From the NCBI GenBank assembly GCA_017428625.1, contig JAFRQM010000005.1, positions 62,001 to 126,000 on the forward strand: a stretch of 64,000 bases of DNA. Direction: 5' to 3'. The position numbers were made by a program, and so were the translations under genes. The notes under the pieces were generated by a model. It was not told the DNA's origin. It was given only the letters and a program-made list of their open reading frames with translations, and made no database searches. Below are positions 17,593 to 25,487 of this stretch, piece by piece. Within the stretch, counting starts at the first letter, position 1. Every line of letters begins with the position of its first letter. This DNA comes from Clostridia bacterium. GTDB taxonomy: Bacteria; Bacillota; Clostridia; Oscillospirales; Acutalibacteraceae.

Positions 17593-19701
17593 TTGTATAC
17601 GATAAATAATGTTGCTAAACAATCCAATTTGGCTCTCGCATACACGCACTTACTGACTAATCCGGAAAGTACATATAAAAACTTCTTTCGAGAAACATAT
17701 TCAATTTATGGCATGGCAAGCGAGAAGAATATCGCTCTGTTGCAAAAAAGAGTAAAGGCAGGCTATATTCCCACACAAAGCATCCGAGTGTTCATGCCAA
17801 AGGCGAATGGTCTCAACCGTATGTATACGCTTTTATCAATTGAAGACCAAATCGTATATCAGGCGTATGCAAATATATTGGCTAAGTCATTAACATCTAT
17901 CCCGGAGATTACAAAACGATATAAAAAGAGTGTATTCGGAAATCTTTGTGCGTCGTCGGACAGTGAATTTTTCTATCAGAATTGGCAAGACTCCTATAAA
18001 GCGTATTCAAAATCCATCATAAAAGCCTTTCAAAAGGGATATAAGTATATCGCCTCCTTTGATCTGACAGCTTGCTATGACAGTATAAATCATAATCTTC
18101 TGCGAACCATTCTAAAGGATAAATTCCGTTTTAGCGATAATTGTGCACAGTCTTTTACCGCTCTTATCGAACAGTGGGAATCTGCTGATGGCCTTGAGCT
18201 CGGAGCCGGAATCCCTCAGGGTCCTCAAGCATCCGGAATTGTTGCAGAGGTAGTGCTTCAGGAGTATGACGCTTATATTGAAGCACTGCAAAAAACAATG
18301 AATTTCGTCTACTACAGGTATGTTGATGATATAAGAATTATGGCTCCTGATGAAGATACAGTAAAATGGGTTCTTTTCCTTCTTGATAAAAAGAGCAAAG
18401 AACTGGGATTGTTCCCACAGTCTTCAAAAATATCAGTTCATGAAATCACTGATATTGACAAGGAAATAAAAAGGATAAGCAAGCCTCTGTTTGAGGATGA
18501 GTTCGATGATAAGAAAAAATCTCAAATTGCTACAGAAACTATTCGAAAACTCTTAAAAGAAGAGCCGGCTGATTTAACATCAATTCGGCGTTATTTTCAA
18601 TGTGTAACTCAGAATACCAAAACCAACGCACTTGCTATTTCCGCTGTTAAGAAATATCCAAATCTGATACATTCGTTTGCTTACTATGTTCAGCGCTATC
18701 CTCGCAAGATTCCACCGAAGATAAGCGATTATACATATGAGTGTTGTTTGGATAAAACACAGCAGTTTTCTGCCGGAATACTATTAGAGTCCGTAAAAGG
18801 AAAACTGAATGCTGCAGATGCAAGCAAATTTTCCGACCTTGCAATAAAATTGCTGAAACAAGATAGAAAAACACCGTTCATTGTTGATTGTCGGTTCAAG
18901 GCTCAGCTTCTTGCATTTATCTTAAAGTACGATACAGCGAATTTTGGAAAAAGACGAATTTCATTCGTTACAAAAAGTAACTGGTGGGTAAAAAGCAGTT
19001 TTATTCATACAGCCGAAAAAGATGGCTGCATTGCAAAGCTTAGCCAAGCTGTGCTTGTTGATTTCATAAAGAAAACGGATGCTTCAAAATATGACTCTGC
19101 AGATCTACCTCTGGCAGTTGCAAATCATTATTTGCTTTCGGGAAATGTACATGGCCTTCCGGCATTACCCGAAGTCGCACCGATTGCTCAAAACGCGCTA
19201 AAAGAATCCGGCATAATTTTACGAAGCCGCTATTCAAGTAGTCAGATCAACAAGTATCTCTTCGAATTGATCCAAACCCAGTATAATGTATCTTGGAAAA
19301 AGCTACTTGGGAAAGAGCATGACCAAGTAGAACGAACTTTATTTACTGCTGTTGGTTACTGGAAAACAGATTTGACAGCTTTTGTTAATCTTTGGGATAC
19401 TATAGATGATCGTATTTGCAGTGTCCTGACTAATGCACACCCGGAATTAGGCGGCTACAATCTTGGAAAAATAGGAGGAGTTTTCAAACGACAGAATACC
19501 AATGGAAGTGTCTTTCGATTGCATATGCCGAAATTCTATACAATGTGTTTGGAAATACATGAATTGCGATTGTCAACACATCTGTCGCATTCTGAAAACC
19601 GCTTAACTCATACATATACAGGCCCAATTCAATCGAATAAAAGAAAACCGATTCATAAAATGATTAAGGAAGGAATTGATGAATTAGTACTGTATTGGTA
19701 G
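17593..19701 (+). CDS. Stand-alone reverse transcriptase, probable defence type
   Basis: A 702-residue RNA-directed DNA polymerase. It has FDLTACYDSI (motif A, near residue 157), GIPQGPQAS (about 206-214) and YRYVDDIRI (motif C, YVDD at 243-246). After the polymerase (about 1-300) comes a long, mostly helical C-terminal region (about 310-702) without the maturase/endonuclease parts of group II intron proteins. That layout fits the unknown-group/Abi-like reverse transcriptases, many of which are anti-phage systems (DRT); I cannot assign the subgroup. The start is a TTG with an excellent RBS (AAGGAGG, 6 bases before); the frame stays open a further 10 codons upstream to another TTG. No retron-type RNA is evident next to it. 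Confidence 0.88.
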   Translation: MYTINNVAKQSNLALAYTHLLTNPESTYKNFFRETYSIYGMASEKNIALLQKRVKAGYIPTQSIRVFMPKANGLNRMYTLLSIEDQIVYQAYANILAKSLTSIPEITKRYKKSVFGNLCASSDSEFFYQNWQDSYKAYSKSIIKAFQKGYKYIASFDLTACYDSINHNLLRTILKDKFRFSDNCAQSFTALIEQWESADGLELGAGIPQGPQASGIVAEVVLQEYDAYIEALQKTMNFVYYRYVDDIRIMAPDEDTVKWVLFLLDKKSKELGLFPQSSKISVHEITDIDKEIKRISKPLFEDEFDDKKKSQIATETIRKLLKEEPADLTSIRRYFQCVTQNTKTNALAISAVKKYPNLIHSFAYYVQRYPRKIPPKISDYTYECCLDKTQQFSAGILLESVKGKLNAADASKFSDLAIKLLKQDRKTPFIVDCRFKAQLLAFILKYDTANFGKRRISFVTKSNWWVKSSFIHTAEKDGCIAKLSQAVLVDFIKKTDASKYDSADLPLAVANHYLLSGNVHGLPALPEVAPIAQNALKESGIILRSRYSSSQINKYLFELIQTQYNVSWKKLLGKEHDQVERTLFTAVGYWKTDLTAFVNLWDTIDDRICSVLTNAHPELGGYNLGKIGGVFKRQNTNGSVFRLHMPKFYTMCLEIHELRLSTHLSHSENRLTHTYTGPIQSNKRKPIHKMIKEGIDELVLYW

Positions 19702-20019
19702 TCTATTAAATAATCAAAAAATCAAACGAAGCTATTAATATGCTTCCATAATTTTTGGATAGACCCCTCTTCTTGATATACAAGAAATTGAAGAATGAAG
19801 GCTCAATAAAACATCCACTTATCCGCCGTTTCCGCGGCTGATTTTCTGCATTTTCAAGGGCATTTCAAACAAGCCATATCCATTATCCCATATTTTTCAA
19901 CGGTTTCCGCTGTTCGGATTACTTGTTAAATGGTATCCGGAAATCACAAATCACGGTTCTGCGGAAACTGAAATATAAAAATCAGGGTAAAGGCAAATCT
20001 GCGTAATGTCTGCGCCCGG
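19702..20019 (+). repeat. parC-like centromere/operator region with GTTTCCGC repeats
   Basis: The gene-free 318 bases before parM. GTTTCCGC occurs at 19828-19835 and 19903-19910 and inverted (GCGGAAAC) at 19961-19968; a fourth copy lies downstream at 21729-21736. Iterated repeats upstream of a parM-parR pair are where ParR normally binds to form the centromere and repress the operon, so this is a candidate parC. At 19727-19760 a weak GAAGC/GCTTC hairpin followed by ATAATTTTT may end the reverse transcriptase transcript. Confidence 0.5.
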
Positions 20020-20033
20020 AAAGGAGAATGAGT

Positions 20034-20960
20034 ATGATATACAACGAAGACAGGAATCTGCTGATTATCGGAATTGACCACGGATACGGAAACATCAAAA
20101 CCGCCAACCATTGCTTTCGGGCAGGGCTGGCGGTTTATGATTATGAGCCGCTTTTCACAAAGGATATGCTTGTGTATAACGGCAGGTATTATCTGATAGG
20201 CGAAGGACATAAGGAATTTGTCGCAAGCAAAGACCTTGACGGTGACTATTACGCTCTCACTCTCGCGGCAATTGCTGTGGAACTGCGCGAAATGAATTTC
20301 ACATCCGCATCGGTTCATATTGCAGCCGGTCTGCCGCTGACATGGACATCGGGACAGAAAGAACGGTTCAGGGAATATCTGCTGCAGAATACCGAAGTTG
20401 AGTTTGTATTTGATTCGGTCAAGTATTCCGTTAAGATTGCCGGAGCAAGTATCTATCCACAAGGTTATGCCGCAGTCGCTAAATATGCTTCCGCGCTCAA
20501 AGGCGTGAATATGGTTGCCGATATCGGTAACGGTACTATGAATGTGCTGTATATGATTGACGGCAAGCCGCAGGCGGGAAAGATGTTCACCGAGAAGTTC
20601 GGAACCTATCAGGCGACGCTCGCAATCCGTGAAGAGTTTATGAGAAAAACTCAGAGGGAACTGCATGACAGTATTATTGATAAAATACTAATAACTGGCT
20701 CAGCCGATATTGCTTCCGCGGATCTGAAGCTCATAAAAGCCACGGCAAAGAATTATGTTGACGATATCTTCCGCCGATTGCGCGAGCACGGCTATGACGA
20801 GAATACAATGAATCTGTATATAACCGGTGGCGGCGGATGTCTGGTAAAGAACTTTTACAGGTATAACCCCGACAGAGTGAAAATCGCCAATGATATCTGC
20901 GCAGCGGCAAAAGGTTATGAGTATCTCGCAGATGTTCAGATACGGAACGGCAGATTATGA
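20034..20960 (+). CDS. ParM/Alp-like plasmid segregation actin
   Basis: About 308 residues of an actin/Hsp70-fold ATPase that forms filaments pushing or pulling plasmid copies apart. The phosphate-1 loop is GIDHGYGNIKTAN, phosphate-2 VADIGNGTMNV (about 164-174) and the adenosine motif ITGGGGCLV (about 262-270). Two ATGs are possible: 20028 lies only about 2 bases from AAAGGAG, while 20034 has normal spacing, so I prefer 20034. The next gene overlaps by 4 bases. Such genes mark plasmids and conjugative elements, so this region is, or was, an autonomous or excisable replicon. Confidence 0.88.
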   Translation: MIYNEDRNLLIIGIDHGYGNIKTANHCFRAGLAVYDYEPLFTKDMLVYNGRYYLIGEGHKEFVASKDLDGDYYALTLAAIAVELREMNFTSASVHIAAGLPLTWTSGQKERFREYLLQNTEVEFVFDSVKYSVKIAGASIYPQGYAAVAKYASALKGVNMVADIGNGTMNVLYMIDGKPQAGKMFTEKFGTYQATLAIREEFMRKTQRELHDSIIDKILITGSADIASADLKLIKATAKNYVDDIFRRLREHGYDENTMNLYITGGGGCLVKNFYRYNPDRVKIANDICAAAKGYEYLADVQIRNGRL

Positions 20961-21286
20961 AAAACGAATACCGTATTAACCTGAGGATGAATCCGAACAA
21001 GCCGAAGCAGAAAGAAATTATTGATTTCTTCAATGAACGGAAAAGCGATGATTCATTCTCAAGAAATGAATTCATCATCGAAGCCATACTCGGCAGGATA
21101 CATGGCGAGAGCAATAACGCCCTGCTCGATGATATCAGGGAAGTAATCCGTGATGAAATCAAAAATATATCTGTTGTTGTATCGGATAACAGTAACGAAA
21201 ATGATACAGCGGATATACCAGAGCTGACAGAAGAACAGCTGGCTCAGAATGAAGCCGATGTGCTCGACATCCTCAAAATGTTCTGA
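20957..21286 (+). CDS. ParR-like DNA-binding partner of ParM
   Basis: A 109-residue protein overlapping parM by ATGA. The N-terminal half (EYRINLRMNPNKPKQKEIIDFF ... SFSRNEFIIEAIL) looks like a ribbon-helix-helix domain: a short basic strand then two helices. The C-terminal half is acidic, as expected for the tail that docks on the ParM filament. Identification rests mainly on size, fold pattern and position after parM; direct family similarity is not claimed. It probably binds the GTTTCCGC repeats upstream. Confidence 0.7.
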   Translation: MKNEYRINLRMNPNKPKQKEIIDFFNERKSDDSFSRNEFIIEAILGRIHGESNNALLDDIREVIRDEIKNISVVVSDNSNENDTADIPELTEEQLAQNEADVLDILKMF

Positions 21287-21290
21287 ATCG

Positions 21291-21361
21291 GTGCCAAGAG
21301 CGGCACCAAACAGAACAAAAACGCGCAAGCACAGTAAAGCGGTGCCAGAAACGGCACCGCT
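21291..21361 (+). terminator. Two tandem GGTGCC hairpins after parR-like gene
   Basis: GGTGCC-AAGAGC-GGCACC (21291-21308) and GCGGTGCC-AGAAAC-GGCACCGC (about 21340-21361) are near copies of one stem-loop. The second is strong but is followed only by TCTTAGG, so it may be a terminator, an RNA-processing signal or a protein-binding site. Confidence 0.45.
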
Positions 21362-21390
21362 CTTAGGCTGACGTTCATAAAAAAGTATTG

Positions 21391-21498
21391 GTTTTCACGT
21401 AAATCTTTTCCGAATAACTGCGTCAAAGCCGCTTGAAATAAAGAAATTATTTCTGCGCGACTTTTCCTTGTTATTCAATAAATCTTTCTCGTGAAAAC
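21391..21498. repeat. Nested inverted repeat, candidate origin or transfer site
   Basis: A 108-base fold-back built of concentric arms: GTTTTCACG (21391-21399) with CGTGAAAAC (21490-21498), GAATAAC (21412-21418) with GTTATTC (21470-21476), and GAAATAA (21435-21441) with TTATTTC (21447-21453). AAATCTTT also recurs next to both outer arms. It lies just beyond the segregation operon. Similar structures serve as replication origins, single-strand origins or oriT, but no Rep or relaxase gene is in view to settle it. Confidence 0.45.
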
Positions 21499-21967
21499 TG
21501 CTTTGCACCTCAAAAAGATGTAATTTGTGCAGATTTGCAGGTCTTGACGATGAAAAAATACTTTGTGTATTTCAAAGAGGGAAGCCTGTCAAAGATGCGC
21601 GAAGGACGCTTTTTGAGGCATTACTTTTTTATGAGCGCCAGCCCCACTTTGTTCAAAACGCAGATTTGAGCAAACGGATACGGATATATGAGCCAAAATG
21701 CAGGCGAAATATATGCCGTATACGCGAGGTTTCCGCAGAAACCGCAAAACGGCCCTCCCCTCAGAAATATGGTCGCACTGCTCGCTTGTAGCGCATCGCA
21801 TTGCTCCCTATTTCTTCACCTCAGCATCACGCCTGTATCTGCCACCGACAGCGGCGTAATGCTTCGCCCCACGGCACTTTGCAACCGAATGGGTGAAAGT
21901 GTCATAGTGGGTTATGATACTTTGCCAAAAGTATCTACAAGTCCCGCGCAACCGTTACGAAAACAAA
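21499..21967. other. Non-coding stretch with one parC-like repeat
   Basis: About 470 bases without a believable gene. It contains GGTTTCCGCAGAAACC at 21728-21743, a small hairpin holding the fourth GTTTCCGC copy of the segregation locus. The short open frames present lack ribosome-binding sites and family features. It may mark the far end of the mobile element. Confidence 0.4.
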
Positions 21968-21987
21968 AACCGCCGTGAAAGGCGGTT
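21968..21987 (-). terminator. Terminator of the fic operon
   Basis: On the minus strand ACCGCC-TTTCAC-GGCGGT is followed by TTTTTGTTTTC, immediately after the fic stop codon. Confidence 0.75.
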
Positions 21988-22573
21988 AAACAATTGTTGT
22001 ATTAAAGAATTCGATAAGATTATCCATAACACCGGCCGCAGCCTGAATAGTCCCTATCATAAGCAAATCGGAATTAAAATCGCTGTAATCAATTTCATAA
22101 CCTGCATTGCGGATTAGCTGGAAGAAAAACACGCGCTGGGTTCTGCCGTTTCCTTCACGGAAGGGATGAAGCATATTGATTGTATGATAGAGGTCGGCAA
22201 TCTGTGAAACAAATTCGTCTCTCGGCAAGCCGCAGAAATAATTCAGTGAGCGCAGTCTTTCAAAAATCTTTGTCCCGTTCTCTTCAATATGTTCGGGAGT
22301 GGCAAACCTTGTAGCGGATTTTGAAATTGAAATGGTTCTGATTTCGCCTGCCCAGTCATAAAGCATATCAAAAAGGTATTTATGAATCTGCTTGTAATCT
22401 TCAAATGAGAAATCAGGTTTGAGAGGCTGAGCCATCAGTTCGGAAGATTTGATACCGTAAAGAAGAGCTTCATTTCTCATCAGTTGATCCTCATCACGGA
22501 TACCGAGCTTGTTTATCAGCACAGTTGTGCCTTCATAACAGTCTTCACTTGTCGCATCTATAGAATATGCCAT
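21986..22573 (-). CDS. Fic-domain adenylyltransferase toxin (VbhT-like)
   Basis: A Fic enzyme of about 195 residues that would move AMP from ATP onto a target protein; relatives of this class modify DNA gyrase and topoisomerase IV. The core motif HPFREGNGRTQR is intact (from the His near residue 136), so it should be catalytically competent. The flap TRFATPEHI precedes it. It is preceded by and overlaps a short inhibitor gene, the layout of class I Fic toxin-antitoxins. I prefer the ATG at 22573, with GGTGAG upstream, over the GTG two codons earlier that overlaps the antitoxin stop. Confidence 0.93.
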   Translation of the reverse strand: MAYSIDATSEDCYEGTTVLINKLGIRDEDQLMRNEALLYGIKSSELMAQPLKPDFSFEDYKQIHKYLFDMLYDWAGEIRTISISKSATRFATPEHIEENGTKIFERLRSLNYFCGLPRDEFVSQIADLYHTINMLHPFREGNGRTQRVFFFQLIRNAGYEIDYSDFNSDLLMIGTIQAAAGVMDNLIEFFNTTIV

Positions 22574-22575
22574 AT

Positions 22576-22746
22576 TCACTCACCGCTGATATTGTTGTTG
22601 ATTAAACTGAAAGCTTCTTCGATTGAAAGATTACCTTCAATTACTTTTTTGATGAGAGACTTCATGTTTTCATCAATAATAATACCTTCCATTTTTGAGG
22701 AAGCGGCGGCGTTTTCTATTGCTCTGTCTATTGTTACCGGAGCCAT
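22576..22746 (-). CDS. VbhA-like antitoxin of the Fic protein
   Basis: A 56-residue antitoxin. Near its N-terminus is SSKMEG, which fits the inhibitory (S/T)xxxE(G/N) helix that blocks ATP binding in Fic proteins through its Glu. The rest (VIEGNLSIEEAFSLI) fits the antitoxin_VbhA domain. Start chosen at the ATG preceded by AAGGTG; an in-frame ATG 11 codons upstream is less well placed. Too short to be conspicuous, but the motif and position make it convincing. Confidence 0.88.
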   Translation of the reverse strand: MAPVTIDRAIENAAASSKMEGIIIDENMKSLIKKVIEGNLSIEEAFSLINNNISGE

Positions 22747-22779
22747 TATTTCACCTTCATTTCCCCTGTATTCTAACAT

Positions 22780-23189
22780 AATTCAAGACAAATATCAATA
22801 CTTAAAAGGAGCGTGATGCTTATTGCAAGAAACGACGGCATTGACAGAATCGTTGCCGGGAACAACAATCTGACAGCGAAGCGAATCGGCAATGTTGAAA
22901 GGCATAATGAGCGGAAAAAGGGAAGTTGCCGACCGGCTCAAACTCGTTTGCCGCAAGTTCCCGTTTGCGTTCTTCCCGCAGATATTTTTTATTCAGCCCC
23001 TTATCGGAACTTGCTTCAAGGCGGTATTCAGAAGAAAAAGCGCAGTGACACAACCTGCCAACGCCTGAACTTTGTGCAATAATACCATTGAAACAGTCGG
23101 GAAAATACAGTAAAATATATTCATAACGAGTAGCAATCTGCGTAAGTCCGGTTATTGCTGCCCGCTTTTTATTTTAACAGGAGAAATTT
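22780..23189. other. Gap with no recognisable gene
   Basis: Roughly 400 bases between the antitoxin and the CarD-like gene. Open frames of 77-89 codons on both strands overlap each other, lack a good RBS and show no family features. The stretch may be decayed DNA at the right border of the accessory region. The promoter of the CarD-like gene should be near 23100-23160 but is not clear to me. Confidence 0.4.
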
Positions 23190-23687
23190 ATGTTTAAAAC
23201 CGACGATGTAGTTATATACGGCACATACGGCATTTGCAAAATCGAATCGACAGCAACAAGAAGCTTTATGGGAGAGGATAAGGAATACTATGTTCTTCGC
23301 CCTTTATTCACCGACAAAAATGTCTTTTACATACCTGTCGGCAGTGAAACCGCCAACAACAGACTTCATGGTATATGTTCGAGAAAAACTGCCGAAAAAC
23401 TGATAAAGCAAATGAAATCCGCTGAACCTTTGTGGATAGAAAACGACGCAAAGCGCAGAGAGGAATTCAACCGTGTTATCAACAGCGGAAACAAGGAAGA
23501 AATAATAAGGATGATAAAAGGCATCAGATTGCGCCGCACGGAACTTGAGCAGAGCGGCAAAAAGCTCCGTTCTTTTGACGAGAGTTATCTGGTTTCCGCT
23601 GAAAAGATGCTGTGTGACGAATTATCCTGTGCTCTGGAAATCGAGCGGGATAAAATAGTTGAAATTTTAAAAAACGGTAATGAATAA
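23190..23687 (+). CDS. CarD/CdnL-family transcription regulator
   Basis: A 165-residue RNA polymerase-interacting protein. The N-terminal barrel (MFKTDDVVIYGTYGICKIE...YYVLRPLF, residues 1-60) is the CarD/CdnL/TRCF interaction domain that grips the polymerase beta subunit. The C-terminal helices (about 70-165) would contact promoter DNA. In other bacteria such proteins stabilise open complexes, often at rRNA promoters. The RBS is CAGGAG. It appears monocistronic and is the first gene of normal chromosomal composition to the right of the accessory region. Confidence 0.88.
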   Translation: MFKTDDVVIYGTYGICKIESTATRSFMGEDKEYYVLRPLFTDKNVFYIPVGSETANNRLHGICSRKTAEKLIKQMKSAEPLWIENDAKRREEFNRVINSGNKEEIIRMIKGIRLRRTELEQSGKKLRSFDESYLVSAEKMLCDELSCALEIERDKIVEILKNGNE

Positions 23688-23812
23688 ACAAAACTCAAAT
23701 TTGTTGAGAAAAAGAACCGGAATACGGTTTTGTGATCATCAGAACCATTAAGCAATATAACACCGCTCCGGCCGGTTCATATTCTGACTGACACAATTTA
23801 AGTATATTGAAA

Positions 23813-23861
23813 AACAGCGTGTAGCTTCAAAGCGTAAATCCGGCTTTAAGCGCACGCTGTT
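23813..23861 (+). promoter_or_regulatory. Leader hairpin before the transporter chimera
   Basis: AACAGCGTG (23813-23821) pairs with CACGCTGTT (23853-23861), with an inner AAAGC/GCTTT stem, followed by ATATTTT and the RBS GGAGG. It could attenuate or regulate translation of the gene at 23880. Confidence 0.4.
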
Positions 23862-23879
23862 ATATTTTGGAGGATTATA

Positions 23880-25277
23880 ATGGAAGAAACATCAAATCAG
23901 TTCCTGGGGCAGGAACCGGTAGGCAGATTAATGAGAAAATACGCTTTGCCGTGCATCATTTCGCTGCTTGTCGGCGCACTGTATAACATCGTTGACCAAA
24001 TTTTTATTGCAAACGCTTCATATCTCGGCTCATATGGCAACGCCGCGAACACCGTTGTATTCCCGTTGACGGTTATAGCGCTTGCTGTTGCTGTTATGAT
24101 CGGCGACGGCTGCTGTGCGTTTGTGAGCCTGAATCTCGGTAAAGGTGAAAGCGGCAGCGCGAGAAAAAGCGTGGGAAATTCCGTCATTATGACAGTTATC
24201 GGCGGATTGGTTCTGTGCGCCGTTTACCTTATTTTCAGCGACAGTATTATTGCTATGTTCGGCGGAACCGTTAATCCCGAAACCTTCGGGTATTCAAAAG
24301 AGTATTTCTTCTATATATCGCTTGGAGTTCCGTTCTATATGTTCGGGCAGGCGATGAATCCGGTTGTCCGCGCTGACGGCAGCCCCGGATTTGCAATGAT
24401 TTCCACCCTTGCGGGCGCAGCGGTCAATATGATGTTCGACCCGATATTTATTTTCGGCTTTAAATGGGGAATGACGGGTACGGCGGTCGCAACCGTCATC
24501 GGTCAGATTGTAACCGCGGTGCTGACGATATGGTATCTGCTGAATATGAAAACAATTCGACCTGCAAAGAGCGATTTCAGGCTGAACGCAAGCGTTTCGG
24601 TGAAAACTCTTTCTCTCGGCCTTGCCACAATGTCAACAATAGTAGGCATCCCCGGCGCGATTGTCTCGCCGATTTCCTATTCGTATGTTACCTGGGCGAG
24701 AAGAAAATTCTCAACAAAAACTCTGTGGATTTTCGGCTCGCATATCAGCGATTTCCTTATGATAGGCGTTTTTCTCATAGGCTCAATAAACAAGAATTAC
24801 AAGAAACTCAGCGTTATGATTCCCGCCTTTATGCTGCGTGAAACAATCTGGATGTTCTTCTGGGGCATAAGGAGCGTTATTCCCGAAGAAATGCGCAACG
24901 AGTCAATCGACTACGGTGAATGGAAGAACGGCTACCGCAACGAAGGCCTTACGGGCGTTGCGAAAGAGTTGCCGAGAAAGCTTATCAACACATTCGGCGC
25001 CACGGTCAAAACAATTATTCTTGACAGAGTAGGTTATGTTGAGGGCGCCGGCTTCGGCGGCCAGACGGAAAAGACCGAATATTCACTTTTCTGGATGTGC
25101 ACTATTCTGCCCGTTATCACAGGCATTCTCAGCATTATTCCCAAGTGCTTCTACAACCTGTCAGGCGAAAAGCGCGACACTATGTATCGCGAACTGCACG
25201 AGCGCCGCAAACTCAGAGAAGAGCAGTATGACGCAAAACTCGGCGAGAGCGAACAGGAGCCCGCCGCCGTTCAGTAA
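23880..25277 (+). CDS. Chimera: MATE transporter N-half joined to GPH/MFS symporter C-half
   Basis: One uninterrupted 465-residue frame made of two unrelated transporter halves. Residues 1 to about 245 are the first half of a MATE drug/sodium antiporter (RLMRKYALPCIISLLVGALYN; NPVVRADGSP; PIFIFGFKWGMTGTAVATV). From about 246 it continues as the C-terminal part of a GPH-family glycoside/cation symporter (IPGAIVSPISYSYVTWARRKF; WIFGSHISDF; DYGEWKNGYRNEG; SLFWMCTILPVI). The join lies near 24615-24630 (KTLSLG then LATMSTIV). Neither half should transport alone. It is either a real deletion fusion between two genes or an assembly artefact. A good RBS precedes the MATE start and a terminator follows the symporter end. 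Confidence 0.85.
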   Translation: MEETSNQFLGQEPVGRLMRKYALPCIISLLVGALYNIVDQIFIANASYLGSYGNAANTVVFPLTVIALAVAVMIGDGCCAFVSLNLGKGESGSARKSVGNSVIMTVIGGLVLCAVYLIFSDSIIAMFGGTVNPETFGYSKEYFFYISLGVPFYMFGQAMNPVVRADGSPGFAMISTLAGAAVNMMFDPIFIFGFKWGMTGTAVATVIGQIVTAVLTIWYLLNMKTIRPAKSDFRLNASVSVKTLSLGLATMSTIVGIPGAIVSPISYSYVTWARRKFSTKTLWIFGSHISDFLMIGVFLIGSINKNYKKLSVMIPAFMLRETIWMFFWGIRSVIPEEMRNESIDYGEWKNGYRNEGLTGVAKELPRKLINTFGATVKTIILDRVGYVEGAGFGGQTEKTEYSLFWMCTILPVITGILSIIPKCFYNLSGEKRDTMYRELHERRKLREEQYDAKLGESEQEPAAVQ

Positions 25278-25285
25278 AAACAGGT

Positions 25286-25320
25286 TCCCCGATGTTCTGA
25301 ACATCGGGGAATTTTCATTT
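25286..25320 (+). terminator. Terminator after the transporter chimera
   Basis: TTCCCCGATGT-TCTG-ACATCGGGGAA followed by TTTTCATTT. Confidence 0.8.
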
Positions 25321-25487
25321 ATCCGGGTTATTATAAAAACAAATAAACATGGTTGATTTTACCGGGCGAAATGTCGCCCGAAAAATGGCAACATTAATTT
25401 CACAGTCATATTGATTATATATTTCAATTTTGTTATAATAAATTGCGGCAGGGTCAATATATAAATTGAATACGGTCGGGTGATAAT

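Noticed and set aside
17450..20019. Retron (reverse transcriptase with msr-msd RNA) or group II intron
   Set aside because: No inverted-repeat msr-msd structure is seen in the short upstream gap, and there is no intron domain V-like hairpin or maturase/endonuclease domain.
22813..23082. Open frame of 89 codons before the CarD-like gene
   Set aside because: Weak initiation context, overlapped by an antisense frame of similar size, no recognisable family and unusual composition.
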